From Dactylonectria macrodidyma (taxonomy: Eukaryota; Ascomycota; Sordariomycetes; Hypocreales; Nectriaceae), in NCBI GenBank assembly GCA_020744425.1, contig JAGMUV010000005.1:806001-870000 (forward strand): a stretch of 64,000 nucleotides of DNA, given 5' to 3'. A program made the translations under genes and the position numbers. The notes beneath the pieces were generated by a model. That model was given only the letters and a program-made list of their open reading frames with translations. It did no database searches and was not told the origin of the DNA. Shown piece after piece: positions 35,161 to 46,800 of this stretch. Position 1 is the stretch's first letter. Every line of letters begins with the position of its first letter.

Positions 35161-35869
35161 TGCGAGGACGTCAGGCGCTTTGTGTTCTGATGACTTCGGA
35201 TCTCGTGAGTTCGAATGATGGGATTCAAGAGTACGTTAGGATGAAATCAGCTTTGCAATTGAATGTTTTTAAGACTAACTTAGGATAAACTTGTCTTGTG
35301 AAGACATTGTTATACCTAAATCTCGGAAAGCCCATCCAGGTTTTATTTGCGGGTTCTTCTTCTCAAACATCGTAATTTCGCAGAGCATTGCTATCCGCAC
35401 AACCTTTGACATCCTAAGAAAGCACCTAACGCCTCAAGCCAGGCAGAAGTTAGATCATCATGCGTTTATTTGACCGGCTGCTGTATCCAGGCTCTCAGGC
35501 TACTGCAATGTGTAAAAAGCTGTTGAGTTCCCTCATTACTGGTTGTCAAACTGGCTGCATTCTCTAACTTCCACTCCACAAATTGGGTGTGGAGAAGTGA
35601 AGACGCGGAAAGGTGGAGTGAAAAGGTGAAGGTCACGTGGAGGCACTGGTGAGATTTAACAGCCCGCTACTCTTTTAAGCGGGAAATCCCTTTACCGGGC
35701 TTTTGAGAAGCCCCCTTCGCTACGATTGGCTAGCCCCAATTTCACCTCGTGGAGCAACCCTAGCGACACACACTTTCTCCATTTCGCTTGAAATTTATTA
35801 ACCTCCAACCATCATCACCAACTTCGAGCAGGCCAGGTCAAGAACACTTGCACCACCACAACTGGCAAG
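35161..35869. promoter_or_regulatory. Divergent promoter region, GGCT-like / RPS6
   Basis: About 700 bp between divergent starts. The right 250 bp is a compact ribosomal-protein promoter with AGCGGGAAATCCC, CTACGATTGGCT (an inverted CCAAT element) and an AACCCTA motif, then a pyrimidine-rich leader with CATCATCACCAACTTCGAG. The left part is A/T-richer. No coding sequence was seen. Confidence 0.5.
35756..35762 (+). promoter_or_regulatory. AACCCTA (telobox-like) element in the RPS6 promoter
   Basis: AACCCTA within GGAGCAACCCTAGCGACAC, 108 bp before the RPS6 start codon. Family knowledge: telobox sequences recognised by Tbf1/Rap1-type factors are frequent in fungal ribosomal-protein promoters. 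Single occurrence; function is inferred. Confidence 0.4.
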
Positions 35870-37046
35870 ATGAAGGTACGCCGACACCCTCAATCGATTC
35901 TCCCAGCGCGCATCAACTCGCGGGACTCAAACGCTGCTTCCTCCGTGGCTCCCCGCGGGCCTGATATCGCGTTGTCCAGATTCGCGTGGAGTACTCGCGT
36001 GAACGTTTTTTTCGCTGACCCGTTTTGCTTAACAGTTGAACATTTCCTACCCTGCCAATGGCAGCCAGAAGCTCATCGACATTGAGGATGAGCGCAAGCT
36101 CCGTGTCTTCATGGAGAAGCGCGTACGTCGACCCCGAAAACTGGCTCCCGCCATCGAAAACCCGAAATTAAATACGATCGAGCTAACACGTATCTTACAC
36201 AGATGGGTGCTGAGGTTCCCGGCGACTCCATCGGCGACGAGTTCAAGGGCTACATCTTCCGCATCACCGGCGGCAACGACAAGCAGGGTTTTCCCATGAA
36301 GCAGGGTGTCATGCACCCTACCCGTGTCCGCCTCCTCCTCTCCGACGGCCACTCCTGCTACCGCCCCCGCCGCACCGGTGAGCGCAAGCGCAAGTCCGTC
36401 CGCGGCTGCATCGTCGGCATGGACCTGTCCGTCCTCGCCCTCTCCGTTGTCAAGCAGGGCGATGAGGACATCCCCGGCCTGACCGACGTTGTCCACCCCA
36501 AGCGCCTCGGCCCCAAGCGTGCCACCAAGATCCGCAAGTTCTTCGGCCTCACCAAGGATGACGATGTATGTTTCTTCCTGCGCCCATACTCGATCATCGC
36601 CTATCCGGATCGGCAGTCTTGCCAGTCCGGATAGAGTGTGAGATGACCCTGTCCGTCCGGACAGCGGTACGAGTATCAACCACCGTAAGATTGAAATGCT
36701 AATCTCGCTGGTAACTAGGTCCGCAAGTACGTTATCCGACGAGAGGTCCAGCCCAAGGGTGAGGGCAAGTCCGCCTACACCAAGGCTCCCAAGATCCAGC
36801 GCCTCGTTACCCCCCTGCGTCTCCAGCACAAGCGCCACCGCGCTGCCCTCAAGCGCCGCCAGGCCGAGAAGGTCAAGGACGAGGCCGTAAGTTTTCCCCG
36901 ACGTCAAGTCAGATAGCTCGCTACAACATGTAACTAACGCTGCCTGATAGAACGAGTACGCTCAGGTCCTTGCCAAGCGCGTCGCTGAGGCCAAGACCCA
37001 GAAGGCTGATGCTCGCAAGCGACGAGCAAGCTCCATGCGCAAGTAA
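35870..37046 (+). CDS. RPS6: 40S ribosomal protein eS6
   Basis: Five exons, 35870-35875, 36036-36122, 36203-36565, 36719-36886 and 36951-37046, give 239 residues. The first coding exon is only ATGAAG, followed by [20 protein letters not shown], the standard eS6 N-terminus. [16 protein letters not shown] core sequence ([20 protein letters not shown]) and [20 protein letters not shown] are present. The C-terminus RRASSMRK carries the two serines that TORC1/AGC kinases phosphorylate in fungi and animals. Family knowledge: a component of the small ribosomal subunit. A four-intron layout with the first intron right after codon 2 is common in ribosomal-protein genes and often boosts expression. Confidence 0.96.
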
Positions 37047-37832
37047 GTATTCTAGCTAGCGTGTAATGAAAAAAGGGGAATCATACCAAGGTCTCGTGGT
37101 TTGCATGCATTCGGAGTGGGGATTCTCTCGGGCTCGGTTTTAAGCCCATCACGAATGTATTAGAGGCATTTCGCAAAAATGAACATGCATTGATGCACTC
37201 GTGCTATCGCCAGCCCAACCAGTCTGGACTAAGATGCTCCCGTCTCCGCCGTGATCCAGCAACAACATAATAATCTGTAACCTCACCATTCAACCAGCCC
37301 AGCCCTCCAAATTAGAGCCAGCTTCGGTCCATTCCTCATCAGCCGTAGTTGAAAGTGGGCATGCTGTTCAGGTCTCTCCAGCATGTCGTTGATCACAACT
37401 CTAGGAGCCGCTGTTAGTAGCCACCATCTCCCGAAACGGCCACATGTGAGCACAAGATCACCATCGACAAGCATACACAACTAAGTATGTATCCCGCCTT
37501 TATTTCCTTTCTAATAAAGCCTGTAAACTGCCATGTACATGCAATGCCAATTGCCCTACGCCTCCACCGGGCCCTCCCATGTCCATACCCTCTTCGCAAG
37601 GGAGACCTGCACTTCTCCCAGGCGTCGTTGAGCGATGAGATGGGAGCCGGCTAAGAATGCGTCCAAACGCAACCCAGAATGCAGGCCTGTCAGTACCATC
37701 CATGCAGCAAGAACACAAGGCTACAAAGACGAGAACTCAATCTCCTCTGCCCAGTGTCAGCAACTCGCGATTACCGTTCCGCCTGTCCTGTAAATCTCCA
37801 AATCCGCGCCAGCCATGCAATGGTGATTGAAA
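37047..37832. other. Convergent 3' flanks (RPS6 / TOM1)
   Basis: About 790 bp between the stop codons of eS6 (plus) and Tom1 (minus). Small open frames (37283-37480, 37414-37599, 37500-37718) have no family resemblance. It should hold both 3' untranslated regions. Confidence 0.55.
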
Positions 37833-40800
37833 TTAAGCGAAGCCAAAATACTCGCTTCCTGCCGTGATGGCCTTCATGATCTGAGAGCGGAGGGCATCAT
37901 AGCTCTCGTACTCAGGGAGGTCAAGTTCTATGGCTGTTAGTTCGTTGGTTCGTTAACAATACATGACCGGAAGCGACTTACGGTTGAAACAGGTATGCGA
38001 AGATGGGAGTCGGTCCTTGTTTCCATAGTCGCGGTGGATGTTGAATCGATTAACGCCATTCATACCTTCCAGCTCCTTGAAGCCGTTGAGGGGGACCTTG
38101 CTCGTTCCAGTCACGAACTGCAGCAGCTTGGCGCGTTCCTCCTTGTCAAATGATCGGAGTGCCCGCCAGAACCACTGGATCTGCTGAGAGGACGGGTTGT
38201 AGTTGTGGTATTCCGTGTTGCTCTTCCAGTCGTCGATATCGATATCAGGAAGACCTGAAATGAGTAACTCCAATTCCTGCTCGTTGAAGATGGCAATTAA
38301 TTCGGCAGGAATGATCTCGTGGAAGCCTAGTCTAGTTAGCAACACTCGCTTCATGCATTCGGAATTGCCCAATAACTTACCTCGAAGGAAGCTCTCCATC
38401 TGCTCCTTAACAGAAGACAGTAGCTTATGCTCCACAACAAGACGAACATATTCGCCCTTGTTTTCTTCCGTCACCGCCACCTCTCGCCCATTGGGGATCA
38501 AGTCGACGACAGTGGTTGCACCGAACTCATCATCTTCGACAGAGAAGGTCTCCGTGATGATGTCTGTGATGTCGTTGTCCAACATCCAACAAAGAGACTT
38601 GTAGTAGTCGGGGTCGAAAGATTCCATGTCTTTGACGGAGACTGACTTTCCAAGGATACGCTTGTAGACAGCACGACTGAAGTAACAGTCGAGTAACCGG
38701 CCTTCGTAGAGGGCCTTTCCAATGATGCGCCCAATGAACTTGAAGAACATCAAATGCTCATCGTTGATACCGCTGAGCTTGTTTGGATGGAAGGTGGTGC
38801 GATCCGAGGAAACCGGAGTGAACAAGACGTAGTTGGGGTCAAACATCTGTCGAGACAAGACCTGGAACCACTCGCGAGTAACTCCGCCGGCGTCAACACC
38901 TTCCTCGCCGTGGAAACGGATGTTGAGCTTTCCGAACTTCATCTCATCACCCGACTTGAAGTAAAGCGACTTGAACGAATCATGGAAAACGTGCTCGCGA
39001 CGAACTGAGAGTTGAAGTGGCGCGTAGGAGGGGCGGCTCTGGCTGTTACCTGACCGCGAGTGGACACTCCGGTTGAAGTAGTTGCGCTTGTTGTCAAACT
39101 CAAGCACCTTGGGGTTCTTGACCAGCAAAGCAAAAGTTCCTGACATCAGCTTGGGGTTGTTTCGCACGAGTTCGTTGAGGATACGTCGATGATCTTCGGT
39201 GAAGCTGAAGAACAGGCTTGCCGTGCGTGACTCAGGAGGTGGACTAGATAAAACTATGTCCTTGCTCTGGGAAGGGTTGTCACTAGTTGTCGTGTTCTTG
39301 CAAACCACCATCATCGATTCAATGAGGGGGAGAAGAATAGTTGCCACGTTGAGCATGTTTTCTCGCTTTCGGATAGCGCTCAAGCAAGCACTCAACTTTT
39401 CCCACATGGCCGAGAACGTGGAGTTGTGGTACAACGACGTAACCAGATCCGCTCTCTCGTCCTTGTTCTTATCAGACTCAGACTCATCTGTCTTCTTCTT
39501 GCTGTCGAACAGATGGTCTAAAGCTGTCAGGACGCGAAGGAGCTTGTTCTGTTCAGACGCTCCAGGTGAAAACTTAGCCAAAGCAACGCCCTGAATCTCG
39601 GTGCCCGATGATGCCTTTTCAATGTGAGGTAAGAGTTCGTCCAAGTCTGATACGATGTTTTCGCTCAAAAGGCGAGCTTGGTGAACGAGCTCTTGTCCAA
39701 AGATAGCCTTGGCCCCAGGGATGGCGGAAAGGTTCTTGATGGTGGAGATGGTGTTTTGGAATGTCTTAGAGCTACACTCACGAGCCACGAAGATCCTCAC
39801 AGCCAAAGTCAGGTTCTGAGCTGGGATGACCGGCGGTTGCAACTGGCGAGCTTTCTTCTGCGAAGAGTCCTTCTTTTGTTTATCATCGGCATTCTCGTCT
39901 CCAGCTGTCGCCTCCGATTTCGCAGGCTCGCCGGTGTTTGGTTCGTTGTTGTTGTCGCCAGCCGGTGTTTGATCAACGCCGCCCGACTGGCCGGCAGGAG
40001 TCTCGGTTGCTTTGTTCTCCTCCTCCTCTTCTTCTTCTTCCTCGGCCTCCTTGCGGCGTCGTTCAAGATTCTGAAGAGGCAAGGTCACACGGTTCAACAA
40101 GTCCGCAAGATGAGTCATGACCACTGAACTTTCCATGACCAAGTCACGGTCGAGAAGGGACAGCAGTGAGTTGATCGCATACTTGTGAGCCTTGGACTCC
40201 TTGCCTTTTCCTTTGCGGCCAAGTGACCGCTTAAGAGTTGAACCGACAATTTCGTGCTCAGTCAAGAACAGCCAGGGAATGTGAAGGTTCTTCGTACTGA
40301 GGTCAACAAGGAGGTCCAGGCACTGTTGTACGATCAGGAGTGGTGAGGTTTCCGAGTTTGTCTGTGTCGTGCTGTTAGGGGACGCTAAAGTCGTCAGGCT
40401 TCTTTTGAGAGTCTGTGGCGTCTTCTGATCTGCATCCTTGTCCTTGGGTCTTCTTGCCTTCAGTGAAAGCTGGCCGAAACTTCGCTCCACTGCACTCATG
40501 TCGGTGCTGCCATCTTGCAAAATCTGCAGCAGCGTACTGATGACTTCGAGACGGTTTTGGCGGTTCTCGCAGACATCGGCAAAGACACTGAACAGGTAGT
40601 TGCGGATAGACCCTTGTTGAGCGATGAACATCAAGCGTAACAATGTGGCAATGCCCGGCTTATCGAGCATTTGAACAACTGTTCGACGCTGAACCTTGCT
40701 GTTGGCTGGCTGGCCTGGTGGCCCTGGTGGAGGTACTCGGGTAACTCCTGGAGGGCTTCGTCCTGTGATGCCAGAGTGGTTATTGTGCTGAGTAAGGGCG

Positions 40801-43800
40801 CGGGCCTGAGCTGCCATCTCAGGTGGGAGTTGGTCCATGAGTTCCTCGCCTTGGTCCATGAGGACCTGTTCTCGAAGTGCCGGAGGGAAGGTTAGAAGAA
40901 TGCTTGCTGTGTCCATATCTGACTCGATGGGAATCTGACCTCCCGAAGGGGCGGCCTGGCGACCTTGGTCTTCGCGAGCCCGGCGGCGCTGCTCTTGACG
41001 TTCCTGCTGGGCAATTTCCAGACGCAATTCCTCGGGAAGGGCATCAAGGAATTCTTGGAAGACTTCGGTTGATTCGCCAGTCGTAGCTTCTTCTCGTGCC
41101 TGATGCCTCCTTTCGCTGACGGTCTGAGCGATAACTTCCTCCCTGAACTCTTCGGGTAATGCAGCGAGGTAGTCAGGATCAATGCCCAACTCTGTAACAT
41201 CAACTTCCTCGCCTCTGAGCATGGTCATAACCCGGGGCTCCGTTGACGCCGAGGCTGGTTCAGCTTGAGTGGCTGGACGCTCCGCTGGAGCTGGTTCTGT
41301 TGGCTCAACACCTTCCATCGCAGTACTATCATCATGGACAGCAGGTGGTTCGGTTTGGGGGTTTTCGGCGGCAGCTTCTGCGGCAGCTCTCTCTGCCGTC
41401 TCACGGTCTTCGGCCTCTTTCTTCTCTCTCTCTTTATCCTCGGCTTCCTGGGCTTCTCGGGCCAATCGTCTCTCTTCTTCAAATTTCTTCTTCTCTTCCT
41501 CGACACGCTTTTGGGTCTCAGCCTGCTCTGCTTCCATCTTCTTTTCAAGCTCCATGGCAGGTGGCGTAAGCGTGGCCACGATGACGTTGCTAAGTTTAGA
41601 GGCCTCAGTAGCATTGCTCGGTCCAAATATCATTCGCGCCTCCTCCTGGTAACGATCCAAGGTAGACTCAATGGAGAATGAAACCGCGTGCTGGGGCTCT
41701 TGCGCCAGACCATCTCGTCTCTGCTCGCTCCTAGATCGAATAGGGCCGAGCTCTCTGGCTTCACGAGGGCCCCCAGTGATTTGGAGATGGAAAGCTTGCT
41801 GGCCGTTTCGGCCCATGATCGGAAGAAACTCCATCAGCTCACCCAGGAATCCCATGGGCCCGTCAATAACATGTCGGCCACCAGCGCTTGAGAAGAGACC
41901 ATCTGGAATTCTCAGTCCAATTGGAGGGTTGACACTAACACGTTGAGAGCCATCACGGCCTTGGTCATTGCGTCGAAGAAGAGGGTTAGCGCCATCGTCT
42001 GGGTTGGACTGGGGTCCACCCGTCCGATGTGTACGTGAGAAGTAGCTGCGGAAGTCTGGAAAATCAGTGTTAGTACCAACAAAGGCCGAGAAGCGAATGG
42101 GTCTCACCACCAATGGTGTCCCTGTTAGTCCCAACCATGAATCCCGGAGGGAAAGGGCTACGATTGTCAACTCTAGTAAGCAGTCGTCTCCTGTTTTGGT
42201 TCTCCATCATGAACAGTTGGCGATGTCGATCATCAACCTCAGGGTTGAGCCCATCCCATCCGATAGCTGGCATTGGCGGGGGTTGTTCGTCAACTATGGT
42301 CACGTTAGCAAAATTCCCGAGTCTTAGCGGTAAAAGATGCTCCTACGAGGATAATCGTCGTCGTAGACATATTCTTCGTCCTCAATGTCATCCTCATCGT
42401 CTTCGTCATCTGACCGCTGTTAGTATTCGAGCCTTCCGTCGAGCATTTTCCATGACATGGACTCACCATCTTCATCATGTCCTTCGTCCAGATAATGGTC
42501 ATCCAACCCATCCATCAAGTCAGGGTCGTAACCATCATCTCCCATGAGAGCTCGAGCCATGCCGCCAATGAGATCACCGGGTCCAATCTCAAGGTGTTGT
42601 TGATGGAGATCCGCATCGAATTCAAGGTCGTCCTCATCGACCTCTTCGTCGTTTTCGTCGTGACTCGCACTTTCCCAGCCCGAGTTTCCATCGTCATCGA
42701 TTGGGTTGCCATCCTCATCGACGATCTCGACTTGATCCTCCACATCCTCCATGTCCTCAGAGTCAACCTCGTCGTCGTCATCTTCGTCATCGCTATCTTC
42801 CTCGTCATCGTCTTCATCCATTATAACCTCGACAACGCCAGGTTCACCGTGAAGGCCCTCAATTTCTCCCATCTGGCTGAGTTCCTCATCCTCATCACTG
42901 ATGTTATCCTCGGCATCCTCTGACATGTCGTCTTCTCCATAATCCATCTCGTCGTCGTCATATTCGTCGCCGTACATGTCTTCATCGTCATCGTCCTCAT
43001 CCTCGTCAGAATCGTCATCGTCGCCTCGTGGCTCAAGCATGCCGAGCGCCGAGTTTCGGTACAAGTCAGGCGTTTCTTCCCGATCATCATCCAGATCTGA
43101 TAGAGACGATGTGGAGGCGACGTCATCCTCCCCGTTCTCCGATAGACCATCCGAGGGCAGGATGTTGGAGTGGCTGAGCTCTTTGGCAGTCTCGGTCAGG
43201 ACTCGGAGGACCCGCAGGATGTACTTAATAGCGCGTTTCACTCCGGGATAGTTGAGGTTGATCTCCGCAATTGATGTCGTTAACTTCTCCAGATAGCCTT
43301 TCTCATACATCAATCGGCGTAGTTGGGCGTGCGATCGGACTTGGATGCCATCAGAACCCCTACCGTTCGAGCTCTGGTCCTTGTCCCTCTCACCGACCAT
43401 ATAGTTCATCAGCTCAGCAAGGCATTGCATGCGAGAATACCGGATCTCCAGTGGCTCCTCTGAGATTGGTGCCCTCTCATAGGCCTTGAGCATCGTGTCG
43501 AGAACGAACTTACGAACGAAGAGCAGGTCCGGTTCGTCATCATATGCAAACTTGTCTTTCCCACGATCAAGGGCTTTCTCGCTAGTCTTCGCAACCAGAG
43601 CAACCAGAACTTTCTGCGCCTGAGCAGACGTTGCCGCCTTCTTCTTTGAAGGAATGCCGTCCACAGTTCCACTGAGGTTGCCCTGGCATAACAAGTCGTA
43701 AATCAAGTAGTTCAGGACGCTAGATCGGGGCTTGATCGGAGTGCTTGTTGTTAGAGGAGCGCTGCGCTTAAAGTTGATGAACTCCATCTTTGTCCTGTTG

Positions 43801-46800
43801 TAGCTCTGGAGAAGCTCAGCCAAACAGTTTAGGAGGAAACACCGATAAACAAATATGGGATGTTCCTCAGCTTTGAAGACAGGCTTAGAAGGCTTCTTAT
43901 CCTTCGAATCTGTTGCAGTGTTGGACTCCTTCGAAACCGAAGACGGTTGCCCGGAGGTTGATGGCATGTCTGCTTTCAAATCCTTATCCGGGACCAGAAT
44001 TTCCTTGTCGTCGACTTCACGGTAGTTGACCAACTCGCAAAGTAGAAAGTGTATCACACCGTCTGGGTTCTCAACCACAGGTCGCTTGCTCTCATGGTGA
44101 GATTTGGGGGCATCGGTCATCTCCTTGTCCGCGAGCTCGGTGGATGGCTTGATATCTCCAGCAGAAGAGTCCTGGACGTCTTGTCCTTGCTCGTCGACTT
44201 TGGCGGCATCTTGATCGTTGACCTGTTCCTTCAAAACCAGAGGCTGAGTGCGGGAACCATCACTTGAAGGAGGGGTCCATCTTGAGAACCTGATCATTTC
44301 ATTACTGACGTCCACGAACAAATCAGGAGCTCGGAGAGCAATAGGTGCCATGACTCGTAGATAGTTGGGGACATCAGAATGACCACGCTGATTGCGCTGA
44401 AGGCCTGGGAAGCTAGCTTTGATCTCGGCACGCATTATCTGCTTGATGGTTTCTTCATCCTCCACAATGTGGCGGAGGATTGTCATGATATGCGCCAACA
44501 ACTTGGTTTGCTTGAAACGTTCGGAACCTGACCCCGAAAGCTGTTTTGCCATAAGAAACAACCTTTGGAGGTTCTTCTTGTCGCCAACAATTTTGGCCAG
44601 CCGGCGGTTCCGTGTCAAGATGACCAGTACTCGTAATGCTGCGACTGCCAGTGTCTCTTCTTTTCCTACTCGGGGGAGTAATTCCAGAAGGGAATCGAGG
44701 ATATCAATCCGTCGCGCATCGTCAACCAAAGGAGTGCGCATCTGAACCACGGGCGCTTGAACAGGCTCGTTCAAGGTCTTCGGTGCCGTCCATTCCGCAG
44801 CTATGGGCCGTTCATCATGGCAGAGAAGAGTCTCGACGACCAAGAAAATGTATGGAATCCAAGCTGGCATTTCTTCGGCAGGTGTGGATGGCGACGTCTT
44901 CAGGAAGCCAACATACTCATCAATTCTCTCTCTTAGCGTTTCGGTGTTATTTTCGAAGAAGCTCTCGTCCTGGAGGAGTAATGCGAGTAGGTGAGCGTAC
45001 GCAGCGATGCATTTGCCGTTCCGCTTCTTCTCTTCCTCGTCCAGAGCCAGTGAGGAAAGTGCGAATGTCAAGGTCGATCCAACCTCCTCGTGAGCATCGC
45101 TGTTCTGCTGTCTGAGAATCATAACCTGAATAAGCTCAGAAATTTCGACCGCAGTTTCCGGGTGCGCCCGAATCACGTCCAAGCACCTGTCAATCATGTT
45201 CTCCCGCAGCTTTTCACGATACTTGTCAACATCCTCCTTCCTAGCCACTAGTTGGGCCTCCGGGGTCTGGTCAGAAGTTGGTTCTGAGGTGTTCGCACCA
45301 GAAGCGTTGACAGGCTGAGACGCTTCGGCATTGCCAGGTGCCTCGCCAGTCTCATCATTAGCATAATCTGCGCAAGTAATAATCTCCCCGAGGGCGTCCC
45401 CAAGAAATCTCTCCGCAAAGTCAGGTGGCGCGAGTTCAGGCGGCCCGTCAAGAGACATGCGGTCTGGCTCGGCCGTGTCAGGACGGTTCGATGATTCCGC
45501 TTCATTCGCGGTGCTGCCAGTCTCAGTTAGGGGAGACGTGTCAGAGTCTTCTGATGGGATAGGGTTTCGGGGGCCAGCAAGGCCAGCCTTGTGGGATGTG
45601 CAATAATCTCTAGCATTTGCAGCATTTCCGTTGGCTCTGTAAACAGCCTCCTGTGCGAGATCCACATCAAACCCTTTGCTGATGAGCTCATCGACAGTAC
45701 CTCGATGAGGACGCCAGTCGAAGCGCACGTCCGTGTATTTGAAGAGCTGAAAAGGCTTCTTATCCCTAGAGGATGGCTGTGACTCATGGTCGCTCGCGGC
45801 AATTACTTTCAGAATATCGAGCAGTCGAATCACGGTCTGGTGTGGGACCCTTTCCACAAAACTAGAATCCCACAAGTGAGTGATTTCAGGTAAGATGGCT
45901 GCTCGAAACTCCACGACAAGTTGTTGATAAAGATGGGGCGTCTGGGACCTATCCGAAGTACGAGGTTGCAAGGTAAAGTGATTGCTGGTGTCGGAAAGAT
46001 ATTTGCCATTGACCAGGGTCAGGTACAGATCGAGAATCTTCTTGAGACCAAACGCGGCTACCTTGGACTTGGAAGACTCATCAGATGCTGTATCTTGACT
46101 TTGGCGAACTGCTTCAGAAAAGACGTTGAGCATCGAGTTCAGTACCTGCATGCCACCCTCTTCCTTGAAAGCAAGAAGCACAGGCATGATGATATGGACA
46201 TTCGAGCGATCGCTCGTGCGACCAGTGGGATGATCAATCAGCATCTCGGTGATGGTGTGCAGCATGATAATCCAGAAATGAAAGTCTTTTGAAGTTGGCT
46301 CAGGCGTTCTGACGGATGGTCCAAGTTGACTCAAAACAGTATCGGCAAGAGCTCTGGCTATTTCCAGGTGGCGAGGCCTAGGGTATTGGTCCCGAGGATC
46401 TCGCTCACGGCGAGGAAGCAATGCTTTTCCAAGTGTCTGGAACAGGGGGAACGTGGTCGGAATCATCGGGTGTAGGAGAACTCGGAGGGTCTCATAGTTC
46501 TGGAACCGGGGACTAGCTTGCTCCTCCTCTGTTGGGCGACTCGGCCCCGAGTCATCCGTCCCGCTCTTAGGCTGCCAGTTCCCTGAGTTGTTAAGCATGT
46601 CAGGCAGTGAGGCAGTATCGTCACCTGCTGGTTCAGGGATGCTGCTGGCTGTGATTCCGTCTCCCAATGGAGCATGGCGTCTAAACGACCAGTGTTGAGG
46701 AACGACAGTCAGCTCTCCTGCCTCTTCTGCGAGTACACCACGTAACAACGGACCAATCGATTTCACCAGCTTGAGGTAGTAGTCGTAGACGTTGATGGGG

